A stretch of DNA of 64,000 nt from Schistosoma mansoni. Taxonomy: Eukaryota > Platyhelminthes > Trematoda > Strigeidida > Schistosomatidae. Numbering within the stretch: the first letter of the stretch is position 1; the number at the start of each line of letters is the position of its first letter. Under the pieces are notes generated by a model. The model did not search any database, was not told where the DNA came from, and saw only the letters and a program-made list of their open reading frames with translations. The translations under genes and the position numbers were made by a program. Shown one piece after another: positions 21,411 through 34,830 of the stretch. The stretch lies in the NCBI RefSeq assembly GCF_000237925.1, contig NC_031495.1:49579925-49643924 (forward strand). The letters are read 5' to 3'.

Positions 21411-22900
21411 GATGAACAGAGCAAAGGTTTTAAACGATGGATATTGTTGAACTCTTTAGGAAATAATTACATCATTGAATGCGTAACGGTCGTATGATTT
21501 TTGCTTAGCGTAATTTTTCATCGCATCCCTTTAATGTTGTTGTTTTTCTTTTTCTCGCTTACTCATCTTAATTAATGTTTGTTGTTGTCCCCATTATTAT
21601 TATTATTTGTTGATGTTATCATTATTTATTGTTAATGTGTACTTTTCGTATCTGCATGTTTTCACGTCTACTTGTGTCTATTCTTAACATTTCATTTCAT
21701 CAAATTATTTATTTATCTTACTCATTGCTTAGCTTATATAATTATTTTACGTTTCATTGTTGCTGTTTTCACTTGTTTTAATCATAATATTGTTAGTTAT
21801 ACATTTGCAATCATTTTTCAAGTATTACATTTCTCCTGTCATTAAAACTTATGTAACTGACATTGTTATGCTTAAATTTAAGTTTTTTATGCCCTAATTA
21901 ACCCATTTACTGCCTAATGATAGCTAATATAGTATAAGTGTTTACCATTATTATCTCACTGTCATCCACACACACACACGTACACAGTAATTGAATTTAC
22001 GCAATTCATGTTCTCATATTTTTTGGTGAGAAAGTTAGTGATAAAACTAAAGCATTTTAATCTTCTAGCCAATCGTACCGAAGAACATCAGCTGCATAAA
22101 TATGTGTATATCTATGTGTGTGTATGTGTGATCGTCTGTGTTTCGATGCTATCACGCTGCTAGTAATTAACAACTACATTATTCCAACACAAACTCATCA
22201 ACAATCACCACATCAAAAAATCCTAAATTATAACAGTCATTCACATCTTGATTTGAAATTCCTTCTTGTCTTCGTTCGTTTTCACTGCTGTTATTTTGAG
22301 CGAGTTCTTCTCGTATTACTTCACTCATTTCTAGTTATTTGTGTTTGTTTTTTCTTCTTTGCAATTTTACCAAACTTTATATCTTTATTTTGTTTTAATT
22401 TGTTCCTTATTGTTTTGTGGAGGAATTTTATTGATTACATCGAACTCTGCCAGAATTTCTCACTTCTCTCTATTCATCCCACCTTCGGAGATACCGTAGG
22501 ATGGGCGTTAATTTTTTTTTGATCAGTACTGAGGAATTATACATGTGATGTGAACATGTAGTTAGGAAAAATGTTGTGCTTTGTTTATTTGAAGGTGCTT
22601 CTGGCTGAGCTTCCTTCTTTTTACGTTTCAACATTACCTAACAATTGCAATATGTATATCTTATGATTTGTTTGATTTAAACGTGCAACGTAGTTGTTAA
22701 TCTTTATTAACGACTATCCAATTATCTGTTTGTTCATTTCCCTTATGTTTTATCTCGAATTTTAACCCTTATTTGCATTATCATAACGTTGTCATGTTGT
22801 CTGTCATTTTGATCACTTATTCAATGAATAATCAGTGTATTGTCATTTTTTCATGCTTACTTCCTTTGCTTCAATAAATAAATGTTCATTATGACCATTG
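21411..22900 (+). other. Probable 3' UTR of the receptor gene
   Basis: T-rich sequence without convincing exons follows the stop. ATTAAA occurs at 21841-21846 and AATAAA at 22873-22878; either may serve for polyadenylation, so the extent given is a guess. The open frame at 22118-22522 is hydrophobic Phe/Leu/Cys-rich low-complexity translation of T-rich DNA and is not taken as a gene. Confidence 0.45.
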
Positions 22901-25699
22901 CTTCTTAAATATTTGTGATTGTGATTTTAACTACTTTATATCTATTTAGGTAGTCAATTTTCTACCATATATTTACGAAGGAACTGTATGACTCATTATT
23001 TGGAAAACATTGAACTCATCATAGTTAATGGTCAAAAAAATGCCATGACTTTTTAGCCCGTTCTCGTCTACATTAACCAGTTTATGTTAAGTTTACTATG
23101 ATAATAAAAGTGATTGATATGTTTCAATATCGAAACAGTGATTTCAGGAAACTAAACCCGGGAATTTCTATATTCTAGTATGAAAATTGTTAAACAATCA
23201 CTTGAAAGTTTTCCTCAATGTTCAACCTAGTCATTAATGACTATTCTTATTTGTTTCCAGAGATATTTCAAAAGTGTTGGACGGAGAATATGTTATAGAA
23301 CCACAATAACAGTAAATTTGTCCAAACAGATTTCCTCTATCGACATACAAACATTACTGAGTTTTATTAGTTTCCATTTGTTTTTGTGGAAATTTACTTA
23401 TCAGTCAATTATTTGGCACTTAAATGTCATCTTTTACTTATATAATGCCCAAATATGTGAGACATTTTCAGAGGGAACTCGTTGTTTTTTGCATTCATTT
23501 GTATTCGTTAGTGCTTGACTGAAATACGGTAGTCAAACCTTGTTTATTTAGAACATAAACTAAAATATCTGAAAGTAGGTGCTTTCATTTATAAATTTTT
23601 AAATCCTAAGTACGAACAAAGACTGAGCGATTCAGTCCTGAACTTCAATGAATGCCATACTCTACTAATAGTTTGGTGGCTCTGACTGCTTTTCTTGTTT
23701 ACTTTATTACTCTTTGGAGTTTCAAATAAAGCATGTCGTCTTGAGTTTTAAATAAACATATCAACGCTCGGATCTAGGCTAGCCAGTCATAATGCAACAT
23801 TTCTTCCGATAATGGATCCATATGTCTTATACAACTTTCACGTTTAATGAAATCATTATTTTATTGTTAAAATATTATAGTAGTTGTCTAACTGACCAGT
23901 ATTCTCGTTTACAGAGTTTACGCGAGCACACAGCGAATGAAATTGCAATATCATAGGACTATACTTGTTTAATTGCCTGTTAAATTTTATTATAAATCTT
24001 GTCTGGGAAATAAGTTCATGTGTTACTTCTCGTTATTTCACCTACTGCTTTGAATGACATTCTTAAGACTACATGAGAAAGCCTTGTACATTGAACCTGT
24101 TTCATTCTTCCTGCATGTCTAAAGCAGTTGCATGTACAGATATAAGTTACGTTATGTTGAGCTCTTCGTGCTAACTATATTCTATTGATTCGAATTCCAC
24201 TGAAGTTACTCGATACGTCGTTTCAGATGATTGAAGATGACTGATATTTGCTTATGGTTTCCATTGAATTATATAAACTACTTGAGTGGCACATTCTCCC
24301 TAGAAACAGTGAACTAGTGTCATCAGTGACCATATTCTGTTTGTTACTTTTTTATTCTGATAACAAAGAATGACACCAATTACTCCGTAATGAAATATTA
24401 GTTGTTATTCTTTTGTAAGGAAGACCAGTTAATAATTGAACAAGTAACTTCTCTAAATTGCCCAATCTTTGACACAAGTTAAAATTTGCGAAACAGTATT
24501 AATTTTGATTGAGATTGCAGATATGTATTGTTAAAAACGGACATAAGTCTACAAAATAGACTCCAATCTTTGTATGAACTACCTCCACTCATATACTGAT
24601 TTCCTGCTGATGTTCTTAAACGTTTCATTTGCTTAAAATAAGTTAGCCGTAGTTCGTAAACTGTTATTTTTTTATTAAACGAACCAGAAGATCCCTAACG
24701 CTCTATACAAACAAATTCCCTTTGCTCTTTTCACTTCTAACTTTATAGATGAATTTCATGCAGAAATGAAACTAGGTTAAAACCATTTATGATAACTTTA
24801 AACATCTCCAATCTCTTAGAATATAACGTTATAAGCACATAAAAACGCAAATATATACAAAGTGTTTTGACAGGCGCATATTATTTCAAACGGTATAGAT
24901 TTACAAGATTATTATAAAGTTGGTTGAAATGCGGGTCCTGAACAGATTTTACGTTTAAATTTGGAAATCATTTAGTGATATGAATGAAGTAGGGTTCTTA
25001 AATAAACACCTTTTTTCGTAGGCGGTATTTCAAAATTCATCTAAGCTGCGGGATTAGCATTCAAAACCTCGGAGCACTGAGTAATCATCTATTTTTTTTA
25101 GTTAAAATTTCAGTGGGGTTTCATCCTGTAAGTTGGGTAGCCTTATAGTGAAACCTTCATTGTTATTCTGAACAGCATAATCAACACAAACTTTCCCTGA
25201 GGATGACACTGTGCTAAAACCATCCTTGTCAAGCTACAATTCTTCACCAGCTCTATATTTAGCAACGTTAAGTGAATTCGAACTGGAAATCATGAACTTC
25301 TAAAATGAATCATTCAGGCAGAGTCCATATTTCATGAATCTCTTGGTATTTACCTTTTATATAGTAGAAGTTGCTAAAAATAAAATGAAGGTAACCTAGT
25401 ATTTTGCTGTTTTTATATGCTTCTGATATCCACTATAATAAGTCATCTCATAAGATCATAGAAGTTCTAAAACATGAAATAACGTGTATCCAGTTGACGT
25501 TCTTGAAAAACTGAAATTTACTTCCTTATATCATACTTTTTTCATGGAATTCATCCTGATATCTGTATGTCAGTGTATCTCCATAGTTATTAAACAACTG
25601 ATTTAATCAGTTTCATTAATTAAACGCTCATATTCCATTTTTTATTATCCGATTTCCCCCCATCTTTTGTTTTTTCTTTTTTCCTTTTATTTTACAGAT
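22901..25699. other. Intergenic region between the receptor and Rpp14 genes
   Basis: AT-rich DNA without a convincing exon or a recognised repeat. The promoter or a 5' UTR exon of the downstream gene may lie in the right-hand part, but no specific signal stands out. Confidence 0.4.
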
Positions 25700-26314
25700 A
25701 TGTATTACGAAATAGATTTAAATTCATTAACGACTAACAATAAAAATTGTTCTAATAAAAAACGAATTCAAAAAGAAAAACGTTTATATTCCTTAGATAA
25801 TTTACAATATATCTATGCACGTCTATGTATTATTGATTTTGGCGGTATATTGAATTCCATGAATAAACAAGAAATTCTTATGTCTCTTACATCAACTGAA
25901 TTATGTTTTGCTATACGACGTGCTATTGATACAACAATTAAAGATTTATTTGGTGAATTTTCTGGTTTACCAATATTAAATTATGATTTATTATTTTGTC
26001 GTAGAGAAATGAATGATAATGATAATAATGATGATGATTCTCATGCTAGTCGTCATCAGTTAACTAATTCAACAAATGCTCCAAGCATATCTTGGTCTAT
26101 TCTACTCGCTGTACCGTATACTAATGTAGAGAAAATAATAGCAGCATTAAGTTTCATGACAAATGAATTAGGCGGTTTAGAATTAATCAATAAATTATTT
26201 GAGTCAATTCATTTAAATAATGATTCATTAAAATTCTATGTAGATGTTATATCTGTATCTGATTCATTATTCAATTTACCATGTATTCCTATTTATAAAT
26301 CAAAAAATGTTTAA
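25700..26314 (+). CDS. RNase P/MRP protein subunit p14 (Rpp14) homologue
   Basis: A 204-residue protein in one exon. Rpp14 binds the RNA of RNase P and RNase MRP with Pop5 in the nucleus and supports tRNA 5' processing and pre-rRNA cleavage. The match is to the vertebrate Rpp14 fold: YIYARLCIIDFGG (38-50) for the first strand, the hallmark KDLFGE (81-86) followed by LPILNYD (90-96), SWSILLAVPY (131-140) as the central strand, a helix with ALSFM, and a final VDVISVSDSLF (181-191). Residues 104-125 form an Asn/Asp-rich insert not expected in the family, and the N terminus is longer than usual. The first ATG is two bases after a strong acceptor (TTTTATTTTACAG), so a 5' UTR intron or spliced-leader addition is likely. 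Upstream coding exons cannot be excluded. Confidence 0.75.
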   Translation: MYYEIDLNSLTTNNKNCSNKKRIQKEKRLYSLDNLQYIYARLCIIDFGGILNSMNKQEILMSLTSTELCFAIRRAIDTTIKDLFGEFSGLPILNYDLLFCRREMNDNDNNDDDSHASRHQLTNSTNAPSISWSILLAVPYTNVEKIIAALSFMTNELGGLELINKLFESIHLNNDSLKFYVDVISVSDSLFNLPCIPIYKSKNV

Positions 26315-26407
26315 ATATTACGATTACTCTTTCCCATTTTGATAAATATGATTTATTTAATTCTTTTCAATGGGGTATAACAATATAGAGTACGCACAAA
26401 TCATTTA

Positions 26408-26635
26408 TGTTATATCGATTGCTTGCGTTCTTTCCCAGTTGATATATGAGTGATAAGACCGCCTATCAGAGAGTAGTGAGTTTATCGATCGGATTAATGA
26501 TATGCAAAAGCCGTATGAGCAGTCTTGAGCACTTATCAGTCTTGCTTTCTGCCTAGCCCAGCCAGTTAAGTCCAGAACACCAATAATAGCCTCTGCAATA
26601 TTAATCATTATTCTCAAACATACTGAAAAATACAA
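26408..26635 (-). mobile_element. LTR fragment, same family as 38852 and 39899
   Basis: On the minus strand it matches the 3' half of the solo LTRs, from about CAGTATGTTTG to the end TATAACA. It is a truncated fossil just downstream of the Rpp14 gene. Confidence 0.75.
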
Positions 26636-26639
26636 GCAA

Positions 26640-29600
26640 AGTAGATTTCATTCAATGAGCATAATAATTTTATTTTTTTCTAAATAACACAATACTACAA
26701 CTGATTTGGCATCTGCTTGTGTCCACTAATGTCTCAGTCTATTGAGCTGTGAATTTTCGAAGATCCTATCTAATAATACTAAGTCAGTACAATTAATCTC
26801 TTTATATTTTACACTGGTCATTTATTGGCTTATAGTGTTTGTACCTGTACACAATAAAAGCAGATCAAAATGTGGAATTATTATCGTGTGAACAATAAAT
26901 AAATATTAATCAAAACGAATAGATCAAAATTTCCTCATATTATGATTATTAAATGTCAAGAAAGACGTCTACGTATTTAGGTGGGAATATTGTTAAACTG
27001 AAATATGTAATTCGTCATATTTTTGTTCTATCATACTTTTCTCAAGTACTGATTGCATGACTATAATATTCACATTTATTGTTAAGACTATTGTAAATAT
27101 TTTCTGAGTAGCGTCCAAACAGGTAACTTTGATACTAATGAATTTGTTGATAAGTATAATACTGTGATTGACTTGGAAAGTGAATCCACAATCATTTTCT
27201 CACTCTCTTCATTTCATTATATCGTGTACATGTAGAAATAACGGTGAACCTAGTAATATATCTTATGTTATCCTATGGAATTCAGCATTTCAAGAAGAAA
27301 TATTGCAGTTGATCCTTACCATTTACCACTTTCCTGACAAAAAACCACTTCGATTTATGTTAGTGGATTTTCCGCTATTGATCAGCTGTCTGGCCGAAGT
27401 AACCGTTTCATGTGACGAAACTTACCGAAGATCGTATTGTAGTCAATCTAAATTACCTGCATAAGCGTCATCATTTCAGTCGATTTTCTCGAATATATAT
27501 GTTCCTTATACAAGTTAAACCTCATTGAACGCTTAGTACCAGGATCCTGATATGTACATGGTTTATAATCCTTTTTAATTAATTCTCTAATATTTTTCAT
27601 CCGAAATTATTAGACTAAATTATTGGTCATTTGAAAAGTGGTATTGGGAATCTGTCTTATGAATAGAAATGACTGATATTCTTTTCATTTGTTTGAAAGT
27701 ACACAAGCTGAGAATTAATCTGAATATCATGATCAGAGATATAGCTAGGTTCAATGTAATTTGTTCAAAATGAACTCCCTATTGATGTTCATCAGGTCTT
27801 ACCTCTAGAGGTTTTCAGAAGCTTTTCTATTTGCTGTGTCCGATAAAATTATATCCTGTTGAGGACTTTTGTGTGAAAATATTACCAGAGTATCTTTCGC
27901 TGTATTATCGCAAATTTAGCGGTTCTGTAACCTATTGAGGTGTTCAGTCACATTTATATCAACAACTAGTTTGAGCAAAGTTTCGAAAATCAATTTCTTA
28001 TCCTTTTATAGTAACAATAGATCTAATTTATGCTTCATCCTTGCAAACATTAGCATGAACCAGAGCGTTAGTCAAAAACTGTACGTTTATAGTGTGTGAG
28101 GGGAGTGTGGCCTCAGACTGCGGCAAAGAAGAAAAAGGAACGGCGAGCAGAACAGTTACATAAAGAGGGGAACAAGTATGATTTATGCTATTTATGTCAA
28201 CAGAGATAAGTAGTATGTAAATGGAATGTTTGGCAGCAGAAGGTTGATAAGATTGAACTGAAAAAAACATAAAGGCATTGAGAGACGGAAGAATCATGAA
28301 GGATGTGCAGGACAGTTGATGGAGGATTCTCAAATGAAGTATTTAATATATGGTTTTCACCTTTTAGGAAAGAACTAATTTTTCGCTAAACAACTGACCA
28401 GTCTTCCCCTACATGATTTTTTTCGTTCACTACACGTCATTTTGCTTAAAGTCAATGTCTGGTTGATCAACCTCCCGAAGGAAGATGAGATAATTGATCT
28501 TCATAGAAGAACTTCAAATTAAACATTTGAGATTCCTGATGAGTATAATCATTGTTATATCTCTGTTGTTCTGAATAAAATATAGCATTTTCATTACTTC
28601 ATTTACTACAACAAAATTCTGATGTCTCTCTACCTCAGAGAGCAAATAACTTTAATCAAACTAACACGTTTACTGTGTACACGGAATAAATCATATAAAA
28701 TATTTAATACATTTAAACAGATTCGATTGTACTAATTTTATATGAAGTTAAGGTGGTTCCTAATTAAGAGACGTCTGTGTATTCATGTGGATGTGAGAAA
28801 TTCGATGTTAATAATATGAATGAGTCATTGAAATTAAGTTTGTCAATAAGGAATTCAAGTTATGAAATGAAGTTCCATAAGAAACACATACCCCTAAACA
28901 TAATCTGCTTGCTAATCTTTAATCAAAATAGATTATCGTAATGAACGGAATAGCCTTCGATTAAGAGCTAACATTGCCCTGACCTTTCCTACCATCAATT
29001 TAACTATCACGTAGGGAAGTGAAAGCCGATCTCAAAATGTTTAGCTTGCACTCTTGCTCTCTTTCTCATAACATCAACATTGATTATCATTACAATTATT
29101 AGGATTACCATTGATTTTTGGTAATTGCTAATAATGTTATTGTTTTATCAACTGTGATTGCAGCATTATGTCAATTTCTCTTATTTCACTGGTCTATAAA
29201 TTCAATCTAATTTATATGCCTTCATTTGAAGCATAAGCTATCATAACTTACAAATTCTGTGTTAAATGCTTCTGCACGGCTATACACATAGGTGATTGAT
29301 CAAGACTGATTTTTCGTCGTATACAAGACCATCCTTTGGTACAGGTTACTAAAAGACAATGTAGATAAATTAGGCCTTTTATTGTCTAACATGTAGCAGA
29401 TTCTAAACACTCAACTCCAAATTGAACTTTTAACATCGTTTTTAAAATTCAGTCAAAAATCCAGAAATTTCTTAAGTAAACAGATCGAATATGAAATTTC
29501 ACTTTCCTTTTCTATTCACTCATTAAAGAGAGAAGTGTAATACCAGATGAATACATTAATTCAACAAAGAAGGAAAAGATTGCATTCTATACTACATCCA

Positions 29601-30021
29601 AAGTGATTAATTTACTAAATTACGTTTGATATGATATTGTAATTCAATCATATTAATTTGTCATTTATCCACTCGTTATTGTCTATTTGTTTTTCTTGCT
29701 CCTGATTCTTCTTGATTACCTTTTTGGCGACATTGTAACCATACATTATTTCTGATTTATTCCGTTAAATGTTTCACACATATTTCCACTGTTGAACATA
29801 ATTAATCAATTGATTAATCCAAAAAAACTGAAATTCATTTATGTATATCTATAGTTTTCATTATTCATAGATTTCGGTACATCTAAGTGTATATCTCTAT
29901 TTACCAATCTAAAGTCAATTACTCCTTATTGTTTTTATTAAAACGTTTTCTCAAGGAATCATATTTCAATTAATCACTACATCAGTTTCTTATGCCCATC
30001 ACACTTATTTTATTTTAACAG
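26640..30021. other. Intergenic or intronic region
   Basis: No supported exon was found. A diverged relative of repeat family C may lie at about 28080-28330 (ATTTATGTCAACAGAGATAAG and GGCAGCAGAAGGTTGATAAG resemble its palindromic end). Upstream exons of the gene ending at 30236 should lie here or further left, but I could not identify them. Confidence 0.4.
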
Positions 30022-30236
30022 AATCATTTATATCTACAGACCGACGCATGTACACATGTCTATGTTCACACGCCAATGGAAAATTAGAAAAAAAAATCTT
30101 GCCGTTCATCACTGATGTTTGTCTACATAAAAAAGAGCATTATCATTCGGATGATAGTTGGAGAAACGTAAATAAATCTGTATTTTCCAAACTTGTTCAA
30201 GTAGTAGAAGAACCATCAATATTATATCAAAATTAG
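30022..30236 (+). CDS. Probable last exon of an unrecognised gene
   Basis: After a strong acceptor (TTATTTTATTTTAACAG) the frame reads SFISTDRRMYTCLCSHANG, continues through ITDVCLHKK, and ends at TAG 30234-30236 after a Val/Glu-rich LVQVVEEPSILYQN: about 70 residues with three Cys and several His. Entry needs one base from a preceding exon (phase 1). A second acceptor at 30038-30039 in the same frame is possible. The codon choice and the acceptor suggest a real exon, but no family is recognised and no partner exon was found. The Penelope-like element begins about 150 nt downstream. Confidence 0.4.
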
Positions 30237-30387
30237 CTATTTTACTTAGATTGTAAAACGTAGAGAATAACAAAAAAGGTCTAACCTATTGTTAAGAGGT
30301 TTTTCATTGAGCGAATAGCTAATACGTTATTTGTAACTTTACTCTTATGTTTGGGATTATATCGACAATAGATTTAACATGTGAAAG

Positions 30388-33223
30388 TAATATGTAGGTA
30401 TCATTACCAAGTTTTGATTTGATAATTTTGAATAAATTGAGCATTAGGTAGATAAATAAATTAATATATTTGTAATATCCCAATGAGTAGAAAAATTAGA
30501 CTTTCTGACGTTTCGTGACTCAGTGTAAGCCACTACTTCAGAGAATAAATAACCAAATTCACATTTATCCAAGTTTAAATAGTACAACGGAACAATACGA
30601 ATATTAGGTGAGATCAATCATAAAACAGGTCTGAATAAATCAATGTCATGTCATTTCATTTCGGTCAAAGTGATTCATAAGCGACATGTATGTAATTTTG
30701 TGTGTATGTATGCATTGTTAATGATGAAAAATGTGTGACCTTTATAATGACAAAGGATAGAGTTTAATTTGTAATGTAATGGTGTGAAATTGTAAATGAT
30801 ATCAGGCTACGTGACTGGGATAGATAGTCCAAGTAGGATGTATGGTAAGGCCTTCCTTTCTATTGAGAGCAGTGGGATTAAGCATTATATGGAAAGCTTC
30901 AGCTACTCTTCTTTCTTTGTAGTTGGAAAAACCTTTCTTTAGTATTTTGATATTTTTGAAATCAATTTGATGATTGTTGAAAATTGCGTGAACTGCTATT
31001 GCCGATTTAATTTGAAGTCTATCTAGTTCTACAGGATTATTAGGAGGTTTCTTTATGTACCTAATATGTTCTTTGGCACGAGTCAAGATTTCGCGAGATG
31101 ACTCTCCAATATAGAAGGCATTACAATCGGCACAACCTAATCTGTAGACACAGTTCTGTGTCGACATGAAAGGGATTTTTTCTTTTAACCGAACTAAGGT
31201 ATTTCGAAGTGTGTTCGTTGTTTTGTAATATACTTTAATTCTGTGTTGTCTTAAGATCCTTTGGAGCTCTTCAGTTGTGCCATGACGATATGGTAAAACT
31301 GCAGTACCAATTCACGGCATTTTATTCGAGTTGTTATTATTATTACGTACTAAACTGTCCTGCTTTAATAAACTTCTAATAATCTTCATAGGAAAATTAT
31401 TAGATTGTAAGATGCTAATTACATTCTTTTGCTCTTTTTGTTTGTCTTCTTCTGAGGTGATGACCTTGTTGCCTCTTCTATAAAGATCTAAGGCTAACGA
31501 GATTTTTGCACTGAACGGATGTGCTGAATGGAAGTCAATATACCGATTTGAGTGTGTGGGCTTTCGGTAGATGGATAGATTTAGAACTCCATTTTCATTC
31601 CTTTTCACTAAGCAATCTAAGAACGGTAGCTCACCATGTTCATTTTCATTCTCATTCGTGAATTTGATGTGAGATGAATGTGTGTTTATCCGTTTTGAAA
31701 ACGATCTTAGATGAGTCTTTTTTATCACCACAAAGGTATCATCTACATATCTATGCCAAATTCGTGGTTTGATGTCGTTGGTGAAGATATTGGATTCTAT
31801 GTGCGTCATGAAAAGGTTGGCCACAATCGGGGACACGGGGGAGACCATTGCTACGCCATTTGTTTGTCTATATAACATTCCGTTGAAGGTGAATAGAGTC
31901 TAATTTAAGCAGAGTTTAAACAATCTCATGATTAAACTGATGCTTAAAGGACATCTGTCAGACAGAGTATTGTCATTCTCTAGTAAGCCACTAATGAATT
32001 CTAAGCATTTATCAATAGGAATACTAGTATATAACGAGACAACATCAAAGCTTACCATGACTTCATTCTTCTCGATAATTAGTTTCGATATTTTTTATTT
32101 CAAGTCATATGTATCTTTAATCATATTATGTAAGTTGAGCTGTAGTGGTTTTAATATGCTGCTTAGATATTTAGATAAAGCATATGTTGGTGTGTTGGTG
32201 AAATCTACTATCGGTCTTAGAGGGATTTCTGGTTTATGAATTTTCGGTAAACCATAAAACCGTGAAATATTACAAGATTTTGGATACAGAGCAAACCAAA
32301 GGGAGGTTCCAATGACTGATTTTAGCTCTTTCAAAAGTTTACTTGTATCTGATTTGAATTTATTTTTAATCGTTTGAGAATTTAATGAATTGATCTTTTC
32401 ATATGGTCCTGTGGCAAGATGTTCAAGAGCTTTATTGATATAATCTGTTCTATTCATGACCACTGTTGTGTTGCCTTTGTCTGATTTTGTGATTATAATC
32501 GTTTTGTCCTTTTGAAGGGAATGCAAAGCCTTGTATTCTTCTTTTGAGATGTTTGGTGTAAGGTGTTTTTGTTTCGTCAAGATACGGGATGTCTTTTTGA
32601 CGTAATAAATGCGATTCTTTTTCTGGTAGTTGTGCGATTATTGGCTCTATAATGGGAGCAACTTCAAGAGTACTAAGCGGTTTTCTATGTAAATTGAAAT
32701 TTAATCCTTTCTCCAGTGGGGTGATTTCATGATTCGTTAAGTTTCTGTCAGACAAATTATGAACGATTCTTAGATTATTCGAATTAGATTTTATTGCTGA
32801 CGTATTCTTATCTTTCTTTCTTTGATCTTTTCAAATTTTTTGATGAATCTAAATAATGGTGTTCTCTTTCTATAAACAGGTAAGAAATCGCGGTTTGTAA
32901 ATCTGCGGTTTGTAAATCTGTAGGAATTAAAAGTTTCAGTACATCATCTGGGTTTTTGATTCGTTCACGATATTTTTCAAGTAAATATGTACATTTGTGA
33001 ATGCGTTCTCGTAAAATGTTCGAGATGAGCGTTGAGAAGTCTGGATCGATCTCCAGGACCGTTCTGGAGGTTTTACAAAAAGAGATTTCGGAATAATGTT
33101 GTCTTGTAAACATCGTTTATTAAATATTGTGTGATTGTACCGATTGCATTTACACTTGGATAATTTGATCCGAAAATCTAATTTTTCTACTCATTGGGAT
33201 ATTACAAATACATTAATTTATTT
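30388..33223 (-). mobile_element. Penelope-like retroelement, broken, with inverted termini
   Basis: On the minus strand the parts lie in order: an N-terminal region (about 33110-32450), reverse transcriptase (about 32580-31310, with the catalytic RYVDDTFVV and the downstream GELPFLDCLV) and a GIY-YIG type endonuclease region (about 31170-30800, VYRLGCADCNAFYIGES). The RT plus GIY-YIG layout is diagnostic of Penelope-like elements. The two ends carry an inverted repeat: TTTGTAATATCCCAATGAGT near 30475 and its complement near 33190. ATGTGAAAG at 30379-30387 and 33224-33232 looks like a target duplication. It is nearly whole in extent but interrupted by several breaks, so it is probably inactive. 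Confidence 0.9.
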
Positions 33224-33232
33224 ATGTGAAAG

Positions 33233-34634
33233 AAATAGTTGTTGAAATTTTACAAAAATCAATCCTTTAAGTTATGCAAAAACTATGATATTCCAAGATG
33301 TTACGTGATTGGAGGAAGTCAGTAAGAGACTTTGAATCTAGGCTTCCTGCTTGCTGGTATTCGTTAGTAAGGGATAAATACAACTGAGGGCAGACAGATA
33401 CTGTCTGTGAATCTTGTACATCAATTAACAAGTTTCATAGAAATTTGACTTTCTGATAAGTTTCAAGTGGCATCAAAATTAAATCTAGGGTTTTCTGCCC
33501 GTAACCACCAGGGTCAGAATTCAGGTTACGAGAAAAAACAAAAAGCAAACATATAGATAGCGATAATATGTTTATGGAAAACAACCAGTCAAATTTTCGC
33601 CAACAAAACTAGGTAGCAATGTATCATTAAAAAATTGTTATAGCTCAATTCTCTTTTAGCTAAAGTTCAGGACAATATTATAATACCATACATTAATTAT
33701 CCAATAAATATATACATTGAAAAGATATATATCGAGATTCGTTGGAGAACAGCTTCCAAAATTTCAAGCCTTTATTTACTCATTAATTCATAGCAATCTG
33801 TCAAATACAAAAATCTTATCTAATCTATTATATTATGTTATATCAAAGAAGTTTGAAAATGTACAATACTATCTGCGAAACCATTGTTACCAATTACTTT
33901 ACACCATCGAATACATGAATGTTTAACTAATCTATTGCATATTTATAGTGACTTGTCAATTGTATATCTCACTAAACATATAGCTGTGTTTAACTCTCTA
34001 TATAATCACTAGATACATACTTATTTATTCACTTGATTAATTAATAATTCACCAATTCATACCCATTAATTAGTTGGTATTTATTACAAAACAGCTTCAA
34101 GTTATGACATTTAATCATGCTGTGTGTGATAATTAGATAATAAAATGGATTTAACAATGATTATTCAACAGAAAAAAACGTGTAAATTGAAACTTGAATC
34201 TGTTGAGAGAAATAGGCAAGAAAGTTTTAATATCCACTATAGGTGTCAAAATTTTGACATAAATTAGCCTTTGCAATAGATATATACTCAACTTTATGTA
34301 CTGTCGGGTGAATCAGTCTTAACATGTTGTGAAAATTTTGATGTTAAATTTTTTGCGTTTGTAGCTCTCATATTCGCATACACGTAGATACGCAAGTGAA
34401 TAGTGAGAAAGTAACCCAGTAAGCAGTTGAATAAATGATTATCAACTAAAAAGCATCATTATCATATTCACTGTTTTGAAGTAAATTAAAAATTCACTTA
34501 TTTTGTTTTCTCCTTATAATTTGTTGTTAGGAATGAAATGTATTAAAATTATTGTATTCTGCCATATTCTATAGTTTGTAATAAATAAAATGTATTCGGC
34601 GAATAATTTGAGTAAATTCGATAGACATGAACAC
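33233..34634. other. AT-rich region without recognised features
   Basis: No exon or repeat is supported between the Penelope-like element and the SINE at 34635. Confidence 0.5.
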
Positions 34635-34830
34635 TGTTGGATACCGGCTCAGTGGTCTATCGATTAAGTGCTCTGGCGCAAGACCGGTAGGTCCTAGGTT
34701 CGAATCTGGCGAGGCAGGATCGTGTATGCGCACTGCTGAGGAGTCCCACAATAGGACGAAACTGCCGTCCAGTGCTTCCAGGTTTTCCATGGTGGTCTAG
34801 CTCCAATTGACTCATGATCACAACTATATA
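34635..34830 (+). repeat. Sm-alpha-like tRNA-derived SINE, near full length
   Basis: The head (CCGGCTCAGTGGTCTATCGA, then GGTAGGTCCTAGGTTCGAAT) contains A and B boxes of a polymerase III promoter. The body and 3' end match the family, ending GGTCTAGCTCCAATTGACTC. Confidence 0.85.

Noticed and set aside
22118-22522. 134-codon open frame downstream of the receptor
   Set aside because: It is Phe/Leu/Val/Cys-rich translation of T-rich DNA, with no domain or splice context and within the probable 3' UTR.
26405-26635. Minus-strand 76-codon frame
   Set aside because: It lies within the LTR fragment and recurs in altered form in the other LTR copies without conservation as protein.
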